From SAR202 cluster bacterium (GTDB lineage: Bacteria > Chloroflexota > Dehalococcoidia > SAR202 > CAJWER01), in NCBI GenBank assembly GCA_030740335.1, contig JASLXL010000145.1:1-8493 (forward strand): 8,493 nucleotides of DNA, in the 5' to 3' direction. The translations under genes and the position numbers were made by a program. Under the pieces are notes generated by a model. That model saw nothing but the letters and a program-made list of their open reading frames with translations. It was not told the origin of the DNA and searched no databases. The stretch's first letter is position 1. Each line of letters starts with the position of its first letter. Shown one piece after another: positions 1 through 7,032 of the stretch.

Positions 1-1
1 C

Positions 2-973
2 AAGCCCGAAGGCCAGCCGCGCACCAGCCGCAACATCGGCATGTATCGCGCGCAGCTGCTCAGCAAGAATACCACCGCGATGCACTGGCACGTCCATCAC
101 GACGGCGCGCGGCACTGGCGGGCGTGGAAGGAAACCGGGCAGCCGATGCCCCTGGCCATCGCGTTCGGCGGCGAGTCGGTGTTGCCCTACGCCGCGACCG
201 CGCCGATGCCGCCCGGCGTTTCGGAATTGCTGTTCGCCGGATTCCTCAATCAAGGCGCGATCCCGCTGGTGCGCTGCAAGACCATCGACCTCGAGGTCCC
301 GGCCCGCGCGGAGATCGTGCTGGAGGGCTACGTCGTGCCGGGCGAGACCCGCGCAGAGGGCCCTTTCGGCGATCATACCGGTTACTACTCGCCTGCCGAG
401 GAGTATCCGGTATTCCACGTCACAGCGCTCACGCACCGGCGCGATCCGATATACCCGACTACTGTTGTAGGTAGGCCGCCCTCCGAGGACTTCTTCATGG
501 GCAAGGCCAGCGAGCGGATCATGTTGCCGGCGTTGCAGACGGTGGTCCCAGAGGTCGTCGACATGAACATGCCGGCGGAGGGGATATTCACGAACTATGT
601 GCTGGTGTCCATTCGCAAAGAGTACCCGGGGCAGGCCCGGAAGGTGATGTACGCCCTTTGGGGTATCGGGCAGATGATGTTGATCAAGGGCATCGTGGTA
701 TTCGACGGCCACGTGGATGTGCAGGACCTCTCCGAGGTTGCCTGGCGCGTCGGCGCTAATGTCGACCCGTCTCGAGACCTGGTCATAGTTGAGGGAGCGA
801 TTGACGATCTGGAACATGCCTCGGCGACCTCGAAGTTCGGCAGCAAGATCGGTATCGATGCGACGACCAAGAGTCGAAGCGAGGGAATGGACAGGGACTG
901 GCCCTCCGAGATCGTCATGAGCGAAGAGATCAAGAATCTAGTCGACGGACGGTGGAAGGAGTACGGTATTTGA
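2..973 (+). CDS. UbiD-family prenyl-FMN-dependent decarboxylase, 5'-truncated by window edge
   Basis: The frame is open from the window edge, so the ATG at 41 is internal and about a third of the protein is missing upstream; 323 residues remain. UbiD enzymes remove a carboxyl group from an aromatic or polyprenylated substrate using prenylated FMN made by UbiX. Visible hallmarks are the metal/cofactor motif RNIGMYR at 29-49, the HWHVHH segment just after it, and EGPFGDHTGYY at 356-391. By family knowledge, the Arg of MYR and the Glu and Asp of EGPFGD correspond to the catalytic Arg-Glu-Glu/Asp set. The C-terminal motif SKFGSKIGIDATTK is also typical. The stop overlaps the UbiA start by 4 nt, and UbiX follows, so it probably acts in menaquinone (MqnL-like) or ubiquinone synthesis. 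Family is certain; substrate is inferred. GC content falls from about 69% to 59% inside the gene near 360. Confidence 0.93.
   Translation, partial: KPEGQPRTSRNIGMYRAQLLSKNTTAMHWHVHHDGARHWRAWKETGQPMPLAIAFGGESVLPYAATAPMPPGVSELLFAGFLNQGAIPLVRCKTIDLEVPARAEIVLEGYVVPGETRAEGPFGDHTGYYSPAEEYPVFHVTALTHRRDPIYPTTVVGRPPSEDFFMGKASERIMLPALQTVVPEVVDMNMPAEGIFTNYVLVSIRKEYPGQARKVMYALWGIGQMMLIKGIVVFDGHVDVQDLSEVAWRVGANVDPSRDLVIVEGAIDDLEHASATSKFGSKIGIDATTKSRSEGMDRDWPSEIVMSEEIKNLVDGRWKEYGI
956..961 (+). promoter_or_regulatory. Ribosome binding site that sets the UbiA start
   Basis: AAGGAG lies inside the 3' end of the UbiD gene, 8 nt before the TTG at 970. It favours TTG 970 over the upstream in-frame GTG at 952, which would place the site inside the coding region. 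Confidence 0.7.
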
Positions 974-1848
974 CCACCGCCGCTGCCACTGGGTTTCTGA
1001 ATCGGCTGCAGCTATTTTCCGGCGAGATCAGGGTTCAGGAGAGCATCTTTGCCCTGCCCTTTGCCTACACGGGAATGGTGCTGGCGGCGGACGGCGGGCC
1101 GACCTGGAGTCAGTTTGTTTGGGTCACCGTGGCGATGGTGAGCGCTCGCACGCTGGGAATGTCGGCCAACCGGATTATCGACAGACACATCGATTCGTGC
1201 AATCCAAGGACGTCGGGCCGCCATCTCGCTTCCGGACGACTGCGGACACCGGAGATGGTGGCACTCTCCGCGATCGCCGTGGTGGTGTTTTTCGTAGCCG
1301 CAGCGATGTTGAACGCGCTTGCCCTTGCCCTGGCGCCGGTGGCGGCGGCGTATCTTGTGATATACCCATTTGCGAAGCGATACGTCTGGGTTGCAAGCTT
1401 CCTCCTCGGCTGGGCACTAGCTATTGCGCCATCGGCGGCATGGATTGGTGTGCGTGGGAGCCTGTCCTGGGAGCCTGTGCTGCTATCGACGGCTGTCGCT
1501 TTGTGGGCGACCAGTTTCGACATTCTGTATCATGCCCAGGACTTCGACTTCTACACGAATAGCGGGCTCCACTCCGTTGCCCGAAAGTTTGGGGTCCGTG
1601 CAGCATTTCGAATTGCGCGTGCGCTGGATGTGCTGTCTGTCGCTTGTCTGGCGTGGGTAGGGGTCGGGCTCAGCCTGGCATGGCCCTATTATGTGGGCTG
1701 TGCAGTGGCGGCTGCCGTGCTAATGTACAAGCACAGCATGGTGTCACCATACGACCTGTCCCGCATGGGTGTGGCGTTCTTTCGTATCAATGCGTATGTG
1801 TCTCTGGCGGTGTTCGTCTCGACCATGGTCGCAGTATTTGTAGTCTAA
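970..1848 (+). CDS. UbiA-family aromatic prenyltransferase, probably menaquinone pathway (MqnP-like)
   Basis: An integral membrane enzyme of 292 residues that attaches a polyprenyl chain to an aromatic acid, the usual length for the family. The first Asp-rich motif is NRIIDRHID at residues 67-75 (N-x3-D-x3-D). The second is FDILYHAQDFDF at about 183-194, followed by GLHSVARKFG, a block seen in UbiA-type 4-hydroxybenzoate and dihydroxynaphthoate prenyltransferases. Both Asp motifs bind Mg-diphosphate. Hydrophobic stretches at about 47-63, 98-133, 141-160, 168-182, 220-253 and 276-292 fit a multi-helix bundle. I chose TTG 970 because AAGGAG sits 8 nt upstream and the start overlaps the UbiD stop as TTGA, implying translational coupling. 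The UbiD/UbiX neighbours point to quinone synthesis. Which aromatic acceptor it uses cannot be decided from the sequence. Confidence 0.88.
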   Translation: MTTAAATGFLNRLQLFSGEIRVQESIFALPFAYTGMVLAADGGPTWSQFVWVTVAMVSARTLGMSANRIIDRHIDSCNPRTSGRHLASGRLRTPEMVALSAIAVVVFFVAAAMLNALALALAPVAAAYLVIYPFAKRYVWVASFLLGWALAIAPSAAWIGVRGSLSWEPVLLSTAVALWATSFDILYHAQDFDFYTNSGLHSVARKFGVRAAFRIARALDVLSVACLAWVGVGLSLAWPYYVGCAVAAAVLMYKHSMVSPYDLSRMGVAFFRINAYVSLAVFVSTMVAVFVV

Positions 1849-1863
1849 ACCTGGGAGTAGAGA

Positions 1864-2475
1864 GTGTTTGATAACGGTATTCCTCCGGTGGTTGTAGGCA
1901 TCTCAGGGGCCAGTGGCTCGGTCATGGCGCGGGGTGTCATCGAACGGCTGCTGGAGATGGGGCGGCCCGTGGTTGCCACGGCCTCGCCCGCCGCCCGTAT
2001 GGTGTGGCGCGACGAGATGGACGAGTCCTTCGGTGACGCTCTGGAGCGCTGGGGCGATTCCGGGCTCTTCACTCACTACGCCATCGGTGACATGACTGCG
2101 CCCATCGCTAGCGGCACATTTTCCGTAGCCAGTATGGCGGTTGTGCCTTGCAGCATGGCGACGATTGCGGCGATAGCCGTGGGCCTTTCCGACAACCTGC
2201 TCCGCCGGGCTGCCGACGTGTGTGTCAAGGAGCGTCGCCGGCTGGTCTTGGTGCCCCGCGACACACCCCTCAACGCAATCCATCTGGAGAACATGGCGAA
2301 CTTGTCCAGGTTGGGCGCGACTATTCTGCCACCCGCGCCAGCCTTCTACCTGAAGCCGCAATCTGTCTCAGACATCGTAGATTTCATGGTCGAACGGACC
2401 TTGTACGCCTTGGGCGAATCGGAAGCGCTTCCCGATGAGATGCGATACAAGGGGAGCCACGACGCGGGGTCGTGA
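1864..2475 (+). CDS. ubiX: UbiX-family flavin prenyltransferase
   Basis: A cytosolic enzyme of 203 residues that joins dimethylallyl phosphate to FMN, making the prenylated FMN cofactor used by UbiD. The N-terminal flavin/phosphate loop GISGASGS is at residues 12-19. The block VKERRRLVLVPRDTPL at about 121-136 includes the conserved KERR, and PPAPAFY at 156-162 is the usual C-terminal active-site segment. Length is typical. The GTG start has GGGAG at 1853-1857, 6 nt upstream, and the gene begins 15 nt after the UbiA stop, so the UbiD, UbiA and UbiX genes look like one operon. In futalosine-pathway organisms the equivalent is called MqnM. The flavoprotein fold is unmistakable; the assignment to quinone synthesis comes from context. 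Confidence 0.92.
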   Translation: MFDNGIPPVVVGISGASGSVMARGVIERLLEMGRPVVATASPAARMVWRDEMDESFGDALERWGDSGLFTHYAIGDMTAPIASGTFSVASMAVVPCSMATIAAIAVGLSDNLLRRAADVCVKERRRLVLVPRDTPLNAIHLENMANLSRLGATILPPAPAFYLKPQSVSDIVDFMVERTLYALGESEALPDEMRYKGSHDAGS

Positions 2476-2501
2476 GCTAGTGCCAGAGGCCCGATGGGAG
2501 A

Positions 2502-3080
2502 ATGAAAACCATTATGATTCCGGCTCTTGATGCGGTGAAGGCGATTCACGGGCTGCGGGGTGAGGCGGTGGTAGTCGGCACGATGACTCCCAACCGATAT
2601 TGGGAGCTTATCTCCGAGCGGCCTGAGCTGGACCTTCCGATATTTGGTGGGATGGGCAAGGCGTCGTCGGTGGCGCTGGGCGTGGCGATGGCGAGGCCGG
2701 ACCGGCGGGTGGTTGTGCTGGACGGCGACGGTGGGCTGCTGATGAACCTGGGCTCGTTGGTCACTATTGCAGGCCAGCAGCCTAAGAACTTGATCCATAT
2801 CGTTTTCGAGGACGGCAAGTACCAGACGACAGGGGGGCAACCGGTGCCCGGTGCGGGTACGTTCGATCTGGCAGGCATGGCTCGCAGCGCAGGGATTCAG
2901 GCGAGCTACGAGTTTGATGACCTCGAGGAGTTTGTGAGCGAGTTGCCGGGGTTGCTGGAGCTGGAGGGTCCGGTCTTCGTCAACCTTAAGGTCTACCACG
3001 CCGAGGAGCCCCCGCCTCTCTATATGGGTAGCACCGGGGACGCTATGCGGCGAGTCGCGAAGGAACTGCGGGGGAACTAG
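2502..3080 (+). CDS. TPP-binding domain protein, resembling sulfopyruvate/phosphonopyruvate decarboxylase beta subunit
   Basis: A 192-residue protein containing only the thiamine-diphosphate (PP) domain. The signature DGDGGLLMNLGSL starts at residue 74, and the second half of the motif falls at 103-105 as EDG, followed by KYQTTGGQP. This resembles ComE-type decarboxylase beta subunits and C-terminal halves of 2-oxo acid decarboxylases. Where the family normally has Asn (DNG or NNG) to bind Mg, this protein has Asp104. Such enzymes need a pyrimidine-binding partner or domain, and none is encoded in this window. The gene follows UbiX by 26 nt and may be cotranscribed. The start is uncertain: GGGAG at 2496-2500 is only 1 nt from ATG 2502, and ATG 2514 is in frame. 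Substrate unknown. Confidence 0.8.
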   Translation: MKTIMIPALDAVKAIHGLRGEAVVVGTMTPNRYWELISERPELDLPIFGGMGKASSVALGVAMARPDRRVVVLDGDGGLLMNLGSLVTIAGQQPKNLIHIVFEDGKYQTTGGQPVPGAGTFDLAGMARSAGIQASYEFDDLEEFVSELPGLLELEGPVFVNLKVYHAEEPPPLYMGSTGDAMRRVAKELRGN

Positions 3081-3139
3081 GTCACCCCAATTGAGGTTGT
3101 GTCTCTGAATAGTCGATCCCCGCTCCAGTTGTCGATGGA

Positions 3140-3266
3140 CTTTGCACAAAAAGTGTCTCGTTGGGCGAACTGCGGTTTGACAAGCTCAGGGCGAGCGGCC
3201 AATCCGAAGCTCCGTTGGAGATGAGCTTGTCGAACCACGGTCGCGGTTCGCGGTTTTTGTGCAAAG
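3140..3266. repeat. Palindromic MITE-like intergenic element with nested inverted repeats
   Basis: The 13-bp termini CTTTGCACAAAAA (3140-3152) and TTTTTGTGCAAAG (3254-3266) are perfect inverted repeats. Inside them GCGAAC (3165-3170) matches GTTCGC (3246-3251). Further in, a 15-bp arm at 3174-3188 pairs with 3222-3236, with a single T/G (wobble) difference. The whole 127 bp can fold into one interrupted hairpin. It encodes nothing, and it accounts for most of the 254-nt gap between the TPP protein and the LLM oxidoreductase. The inner arm resembles the GACAAGCTC-type palindromes scattered in many environmental bacterial genomes. Mobility in trans is inferred; no transposase is present and no clean target-site duplication is seen. 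Confidence 0.75.
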
Positions 3267-3320
3267 CCTGTCCGATGCGATGAGCGACCTGCGGCCATTT
3301 GCAAGTGTTATCATTCCCGC

Positions 3321-3327
3321 GAGGTGA
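3321..3327 (+). promoter_or_regulatory. Ribosome binding site that sets the LLM oxidoreductase start
   Basis: GAGGTGA lies 7 nt before the TTG at 3335. It decides against the longer in-frame opening at TTG 3299, whose extra 12 residues would contain this site. Confidence 0.75.
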
Positions 3328-3334
3328 CGATAAT

Positions 3335-4279
3335 TTGAGATTCGGCGTTGCGATCAATAGCTCCTTTATTGCTGGTAAATCTCTGGAGGCGCGGGGGCAG
3401 CAGCTGCGACGGATGGCGATGGCGGCAGAGGCGCTTGGTTACGAGTCCATCTGGGTGCCGGACCGCACTGTTTTTCCGGAGGACATCGCCGTGCGATATC
3501 CGCAGTTTGGCCCGGCGGGCCAGATACCGGACAGTCAGCAGGTTCTTGAACCTCTTACGTCGATGAGCTTCCTGGCGGGCTCCACCGGTACCATCAAGCT
3601 GGGATTCAACGTTGTTATCCTGCCCTTTAGAAACCCGGTGCTCAACGCGAAGATGATCTCAACGTTGGACGTCTTGTCCGGAGGCAGGGTCATATTCGGA
3701 GTGGGCGTCGGCTGGATGCCCGAGGAATTTGAGGCGATGGGCGCGTCGTGGGAGGACCGCGGGACGGTCACGGACGAGCACATCGAGATGTTCAAGGCTC
3801 TCTGTGCCGATGGGGTGGCTGAATACCAGGGCAAACATTTCAGTACGTCTGGCAAGATTTTTTACCCGAAGCCGCTGCAGCGACCCCACCCGCCCATCTG
3901 GGTTGGGGGTAGGTCCCGGATAGCACTGCGGCGAGTGGCGCGTCTGGGCCACGGCTGGCTGCCAATAGGCAACACCCCAGATGAAATAGCCAAGGGTGGA
4001 TGGTATCTGCGTCAGCAGTGCGAGGTGCTGGGCCGGGATCCGAGGACCGTGGAGATTGGCCTGAACATCTCGCCGACCTTTGGCGAGCCGCAGACGTCGC
4101 CGGAAGGGGACCACATTCCTCTGACCGGCAGCGTGGAGCAGGTGAAGGATGACGTGCGTCGTTATCGTGAGGTGGGCCTGGACTTCATGCTGCTATCGAC
4201 GACGCGAATGGATGCCGGACCGGCGATTGAGGCGTTGAGGCGGTTCGCCGACGAGGTGGCTCCGGAATTTTCCGAGTAG
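3335..4279 (+). CDS. LLM-class (luciferase-like) flavin/F420-dependent oxidoreductase
   Basis: Bacterial luciferase-like TIM-barrel enzyme of 314 residues, cytosolic, using F420 or FMN. With the TTG start the protein opens (M)RFGVAINSS, the usual beta-strand 1 of the family, and GAGGTGA precedes it at ideal spacing. Further signatures are AEALGYESIWVPD near the N-terminus, LEPLTSMSFLAGST, NPVLNAKMISTLDVLSGGR, the loop FGVGVGWMPEEFEAMG, and PPIWVGGRS with ARLGHGWLP in the C-terminal half. These match the subgroup annotated as probable F420-dependent oxidoreductases (Rv2161c-like). Whether the cofactor is F420 or FMN, and what the substrate is, cannot be told from sequence. It stands 254 nt after the previous gene and so may have its own promoter, though I found no convincing one. 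Confidence 0.9.
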   Translation: MRFGVAINSSFIAGKSLEARGQQLRRMAMAAEALGYESIWVPDRTVFPEDIAVRYPQFGPAGQIPDSQQVLEPLTSMSFLAGSTGTIKLGFNVVILPFRNPVLNAKMISTLDVLSGGRVIFGVGVGWMPEEFEAMGASWEDRGTVTDEHIEMFKALCADGVAEYQGKHFSTSGKIFYPKPLQRPHPPIWVGGRSRIALRRVARLGHGWLPIGNTPDEIAKGGWYLRQQCEVLGRDPRTVEIGLNISPTFGEPQTSPEGDHIPLTGSVEQVKDDVRRYREVGLDFMLLSTTRMDAGPAIEALRRFADEVAPEFSE

Positions 4280-4367
4280 AGTTCACAGCAGAGATTACAG
4301 AAATTTCAATATGTTTTTGACTCAACGCTCGCTGCGCCCTGGGCAGTAGATTTATATTGAGGGTGAG

Positions 4368-5036
4368 ATGTACGACTTTCACACGCATACGTTTCTGAGC
4401 GATGGGGTATTGGCGCCGGTTGAGCTTATTCGTCGGGCTGTGGTCGTCGGTTATCGAGTGATGGCGATCACGGATCATGTTGGGCCGGGTAATCTCGAGC
4501 AGGTGCTGAAGGTCTTGATTGCTGACTGCGCGGCGGCGAGCAGGCGCTGGGACATCCTGGCGCTGCCTGGCGTTGAGCTGACACATGTCCCTAAAGAGGA
4601 CGTGGATGCCCTGGCGAAGGAGGCCAAGGCCTTTGGCGCCAGGGTGGTGAATGTGCATGGCGAGACGGTGTCGGAGCCGGTGGAGCCGGGCACCAACCTG
4701 GCGGCGGTGTCTTCGGCGCATGTCGACGTGCTTGCCCACCCGGGACTGATTGTGGCCGAGGAGGCCGCTATCGCTGCCGAGAACGGGGTGTTCCTGGAGG
4801 TCTCCGCACGCAAGAGCCACGCCTTTGCCAACGGGCACGTGGTCCGTACGGCACGGCAGGTAGGTGCTCGGATTGTGTTGGATTCCGATGCCCACGAGCC
4901 GGGGGATCTGCTTACCCGGGAGTTTGCGATGAAGGTGGCCCTGGGAGCGGGGCTGGATGAGGCGGACGCGGTCGCCCTTCTGGATGAGGCACCGCGAGAC
5001 CTGATGGCGCGTCTCAGGGTCGATCACAGGTCATGA
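4368..5036 (+). CDS. PHP-domain metal-dependent phosphoesterase (histidinol-phosphatase-like)
   Basis: A 222-residue PHP-fold protein; such enzymes hydrolyse phosphoesters with a multi-metal centre. All ligand motifs are visible in order: DFHTHTFLSDG (3-13), ITDH (34-37), PGVE (67-70), HGE (97-99), LAHPG (122-126), SARKSHAFANG (146-156) and LDSDAH (171-176). The metal site therefore looks intact. It is close in size to HisK/YcdX-type PHP proteins, and the SARKSHAFANG block is typical of the histidinol-phosphatase-like group, but no his genes are nearby, so histidinol phosphate is not proven as substrate. ATG 4368 has GAGGG 4 nt upstream. The stop overlaps the DinB-like start as ATGA, suggesting coupled translation. 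An 88-nt gap separates it from the LLM gene. Confidence 0.88.
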   Translation: MYDFHTHTFLSDGVLAPVELIRRAVVVGYRVMAITDHVGPGNLEQVLKVLIADCAAASRRWDILALPGVELTHVPKEDVDALAKEAKAFGARVVNVHGETVSEPVEPGTNLAAVSSAHVDVLAHPGLIVAEEAAIAAENGVFLEVSARKSHAFANGHVVRTARQVGARIVLDSDAHEPGDLLTREFAMKVALGAGLDEADAVALLDEAPRDLMARLRVDHRS

Positions 5037-5548
5037 CGGGACCCCGCAGCAAGGTGGTCGGGTTACTGATCGACGCGTGGGTGGATCTGGACAGGGTGAT
5101 AGAAGGACTGACAGTCGAAGTGGCGCTTGAACCCTTGGACGGTGGCAGTTCTTTCGCCTGGGCCGTCGCTCACGTTGCGAATGTTCTGGATTCCACTACC
5201 AACGTCCGGTTTCGGAAAGTTGCGCCTCACCCGTACATTGGCAAGGATGAGTTCCGTTTCGGAGGCACCGGGGCGGCTGACGACTGGGGAGCGGTGTTGA
5301 AAGGGATGCGAGAGGTACGTGTATTGACTCGCGACTATCTGTCAGGGCTGGACGACGACGACCTTGACCGGGTCGTTATCTACGACGGGTCTCTCCCTCA
5401 CCTCATCGGCAAGACCATTAGCTTGCAGTACTCGATCTTCCGATCGATAGCCCACCACTACTTCCATATCGGCGAGATAGCGTCGAAGCGGGACCGGCTG
5501 GGGTATTTCGTTGGGGACTACCCCGGCCGGTTGGAGTCTAGCTGGTAG
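5033..5548 (+). CDS. DinB-like putative metal-dependent four-helix protein
   Basis: A 171-residue protein of the DinB/YfiT-like helical superfamily. His47, in the segment WAVAHVAN, and the C-terminal IAHHYFHIGEI (His141/142 and His145) form the classic three-His metal site, and the helix-rich composition fits a four-helix bundle. The family includes damage-inducible proteins and thiol-dependent transferases; many members have no known reaction. The ATG overlaps the PHP-gene stop (ATGA), so the two are probably translated together and may be functionally linked. It ends 18 nt before the stop of the convergent kinase gene, and no terminator hairpin is seen between them. The specific function is unknown. 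Confidence 0.8.
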   Translation: MTGPRSKVVGLLIDAWVDLDRVIEGLTVEVALEPLDGGSSFAWAVAHVANVLDSTTNVRFRKVAPHPYIGKDEFRFGGTGAADDWGAVLKGMREVRVLTRDYLSGLDDDDLDRVVIYDGSLPHLIGKTISLQYSIFRSIAHHYFHIGEIASKRDRLGYFVGDYPGRLESSW

Positions 5549-5566
5549 GTCGGTTGCTCAGACTGA

Positions 5567-6853
5567 CTAGGCCCGAAGTCCCCCTCGCAGATACTCCATC
5601 ATTTTGAGAAGGGCCTCGTCGTCGCCGAAACCCCCGGCCTTGGCTATGACGGGCGTTGAGTTGGCGTCACCACCTACAATTTCACCGATCGAGATGCCGG
5701 GCATGATCTCCGATCGCATCGATATGCCATGGGCCCCGAACCCCGTTAGCACGGCCTCGGTGGTGTCGCCGCCGACCAGCAAGAGTCCTCCGATATCTCG
5801 CACGTCAGAACCAACGCGCTCCATTAGGATCGATAGTGCCGTATTTAGTCGACGGCTGTGCTGGCGGTGATTGGACGGGGGTTGCTTGGGGTTTGGCCCT
5901 ACCCACGTCAGGAACGGATTCAGCCCGCCGGCGAACGTTGTTTGCAGTTCGGACAAGATTCGGTCCAGGGCCAGGTCCGCCCTTTCAGGCGAGTCGACTA
6001 GAGGGCCAGTGTCCATCGGGATCCTTTTGACTTCAGGGAGTGCTGTCAGTACGTCGCTCTGCCTGACGGACACGGCGTTCAGGCTGCCCGACACTACCAT
6101 GATCGGCTTTGGAGTAAAAGTAGGCGATGGGATTGGCTGCGTCGATGCCCCTCCAACCCTGTGCGCGATGGCCGAGGCGAGGCCTGCGGAGCCGACGGGC
6201 AGCCCTGTTGGGAACCGGTTGGCCATCACCGAATCGATGCGTCGCAAGTGCTCGGTCGTGATGGCGTCCATGGAGGCGATTGAACAGCCGTCGGCCAGGA
6301 GATCCTCGATGCGCGTGGCGATAGCTGTTTCACCGCTTTCGACATCGGCGAGCGGCACGAGGCCGCATTGGAGTGAAGCTTGCCTGCGCAGTAGCTCTAC
6401 TATAGAGGATGTCGCTGGGTGGCCCATCTTGTCCTGGCCCTCCGTGGCATTGGCCAGCGGCGTGCCGTTCACGTAGAGTACGCCGTCGCGCTGGGTTCGG
6501 CCCGTTGCGGGAAAGGCTGGTGCGACGAACGCGCATGGTGCCTTCGATGCTTCCAGTATGGCTGCGGTCTCGGCGGCTACGTTGCCACGAAGGGTCGAGT
6601 CGACCTTCTTGTAGAGTCGCGTGCGGCCTGCCGACAGGAGTACTTGTGTCTCTTCGCGGACGCGTGCCGCAGCCTCGGTTGCTGAAACGTACCTCGTACC
6701 GGTGTTGACGCAAAGTACTTCGAGGTCGGAGTGGCGCGATCGCGTTGAATTGGAGAGCGACACGTGGGCGGTCATACCCGCCGAGGCGAACACGCCGGCG
6801 GTGTCGATCGCCCCGGTCAGGTCGTCTGCCACGATTGCCAAGCGTTTGATCAC
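5567..6853 (-). CDS. Four-carbon acid sugar kinase family protein (OtnK/DUF1537)
   Basis: A 428-residue, full-length member of the kinase family that phosphorylates four-carbon sugar acids such as threonate, erythronate or their 2-oxo forms with ATP, as in OtnK and DtnK pathways. The N-terminus has IVADDLTGAIDTAGVF at 7-22 and the substrate-domain motif YKKVDSTLRGN at 81-91. The C-terminal nucleotide domain has LLLVGGDTTEA at about 357-367 and IAKAGGFGDDEAL at 403-415. Start is GTG (CAC at 6851-6853) with AGGAGG 8 nt upstream. The usual partners (PdxA2/DtnK-type dehydrogenase, OtnC aldolase, OtnI isomerase) are not in the window, so the exact substrate is open. It is convergent with the DinB gene and divergent from the 23S rRNA gene. 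Confidence 0.9.
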   Translation of the reverse strand: MIKRLAIVADDLTGAIDTAGVFASAGMTAHVSLSNSTRSRHSDLEVLCVNTGTRYVSATEAAARVREETQVLLSAGRTRLYKKVDSTLRGNVAAETAAILEASKAPCAFVAPAFPATGRTQRDGVLYVNGTPLANATEGQDKMGHPATSSIVELLRRQASLQCGLVPLADVESGETAIATRIEDLLADGCSIASMDAITTEHLRRIDSVMANRFPTGLPVGSAGLASAIAHRVGGASTQPIPSPTFTPKPIMVVSGSLNAVSVRQSDVLTALPEVKRIPMDTGPLVDSPERADLALDRILSELQTTFAGGLNPFLTWVGPNPKQPPSNHRQHSRRLNTALSILMERVGSDVRDIGGLLLVGGDTTEAVLTGFGAHGISMRSEIMPGISIGEIVGGDANSTPVIAKAGGFGDDEALLKMMEYLRGGLRA

Positions 6854-6861
6854 TATCGCTG

Positions 6862-6867
6862 CCTCCT
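6862..6867 (-). promoter_or_regulatory. Strong ribosome binding site of the sugar-acid kinase gene
   Basis: The - strand reads AGGAGG, 8 nt before the GTG at 6853. It supports this non-ATG start over longer readings. Confidence 0.8.
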
Positions 6868-6997
6868 ACTGTTTGCATTTGGCAGTCTACCACGGCGGGC
6901 AGGAGGTGTGGGGAAGTCGAGATCGAGGCCGTTGGCCGGGGCCGGTTGCGTGGGCGTGCATAGTTGCGCGAAGGCCGAAATTTGGCGCTGCAGACTC

Positions 6998-7026
6998 TTG
7001 ACGGGCACTATGGTGTTTCGTATACT
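6998..7026 (+). promoter_or_regulatory. Near-consensus sigma70 promoter, probable 23S rRNA (or leader RNA) promoter
   Basis: TTGACG at 6998-7003 and TATACT at 7021-7026 are separated by exactly 17 bp, each one base from the consensus hexamers. Transcription would start at about 7033, 150 nt before the 23S gene. The only gene upstream is divergent, so this is the obvious + strand promoter for the rRNA. No second good promoter is visible between here and the 23S start. Confidence 0.75.
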
Positions 7027-7032
7027 AGTGCC

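Noticed and set aside
2346..3149. Long - strand open frame of 267 codons
   Set aside because: It is antisense to the well-supported TPP-binding gene, is low in hydrophobic structure and rich in His/Arg/Gln, and matches no family; likewise the 280-codon - strand frame at 4185-5027.
3130..3277. Target-site duplication around the palindromic element (GTCGATG left, GTCCGATG right)
   Set aside because: The two differ by an inserted base and are not flush with the terminal repeats, so this may be chance.
4317..4358. Possible promoter for the PHP gene (TTGACT at 4317-4322, TATATT at 4353-4358)
   Set aside because: The spacer is 30 bp, far too long for a sigma70 promoter.
6884..6912. Possible - strand promoter for the kinase gene (TAGACT at 6884-6889)
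   Set aside because: The -10 hexamer is fair, but nothing resembling TTGACA occurs 16-18 bp upstream on that strand.
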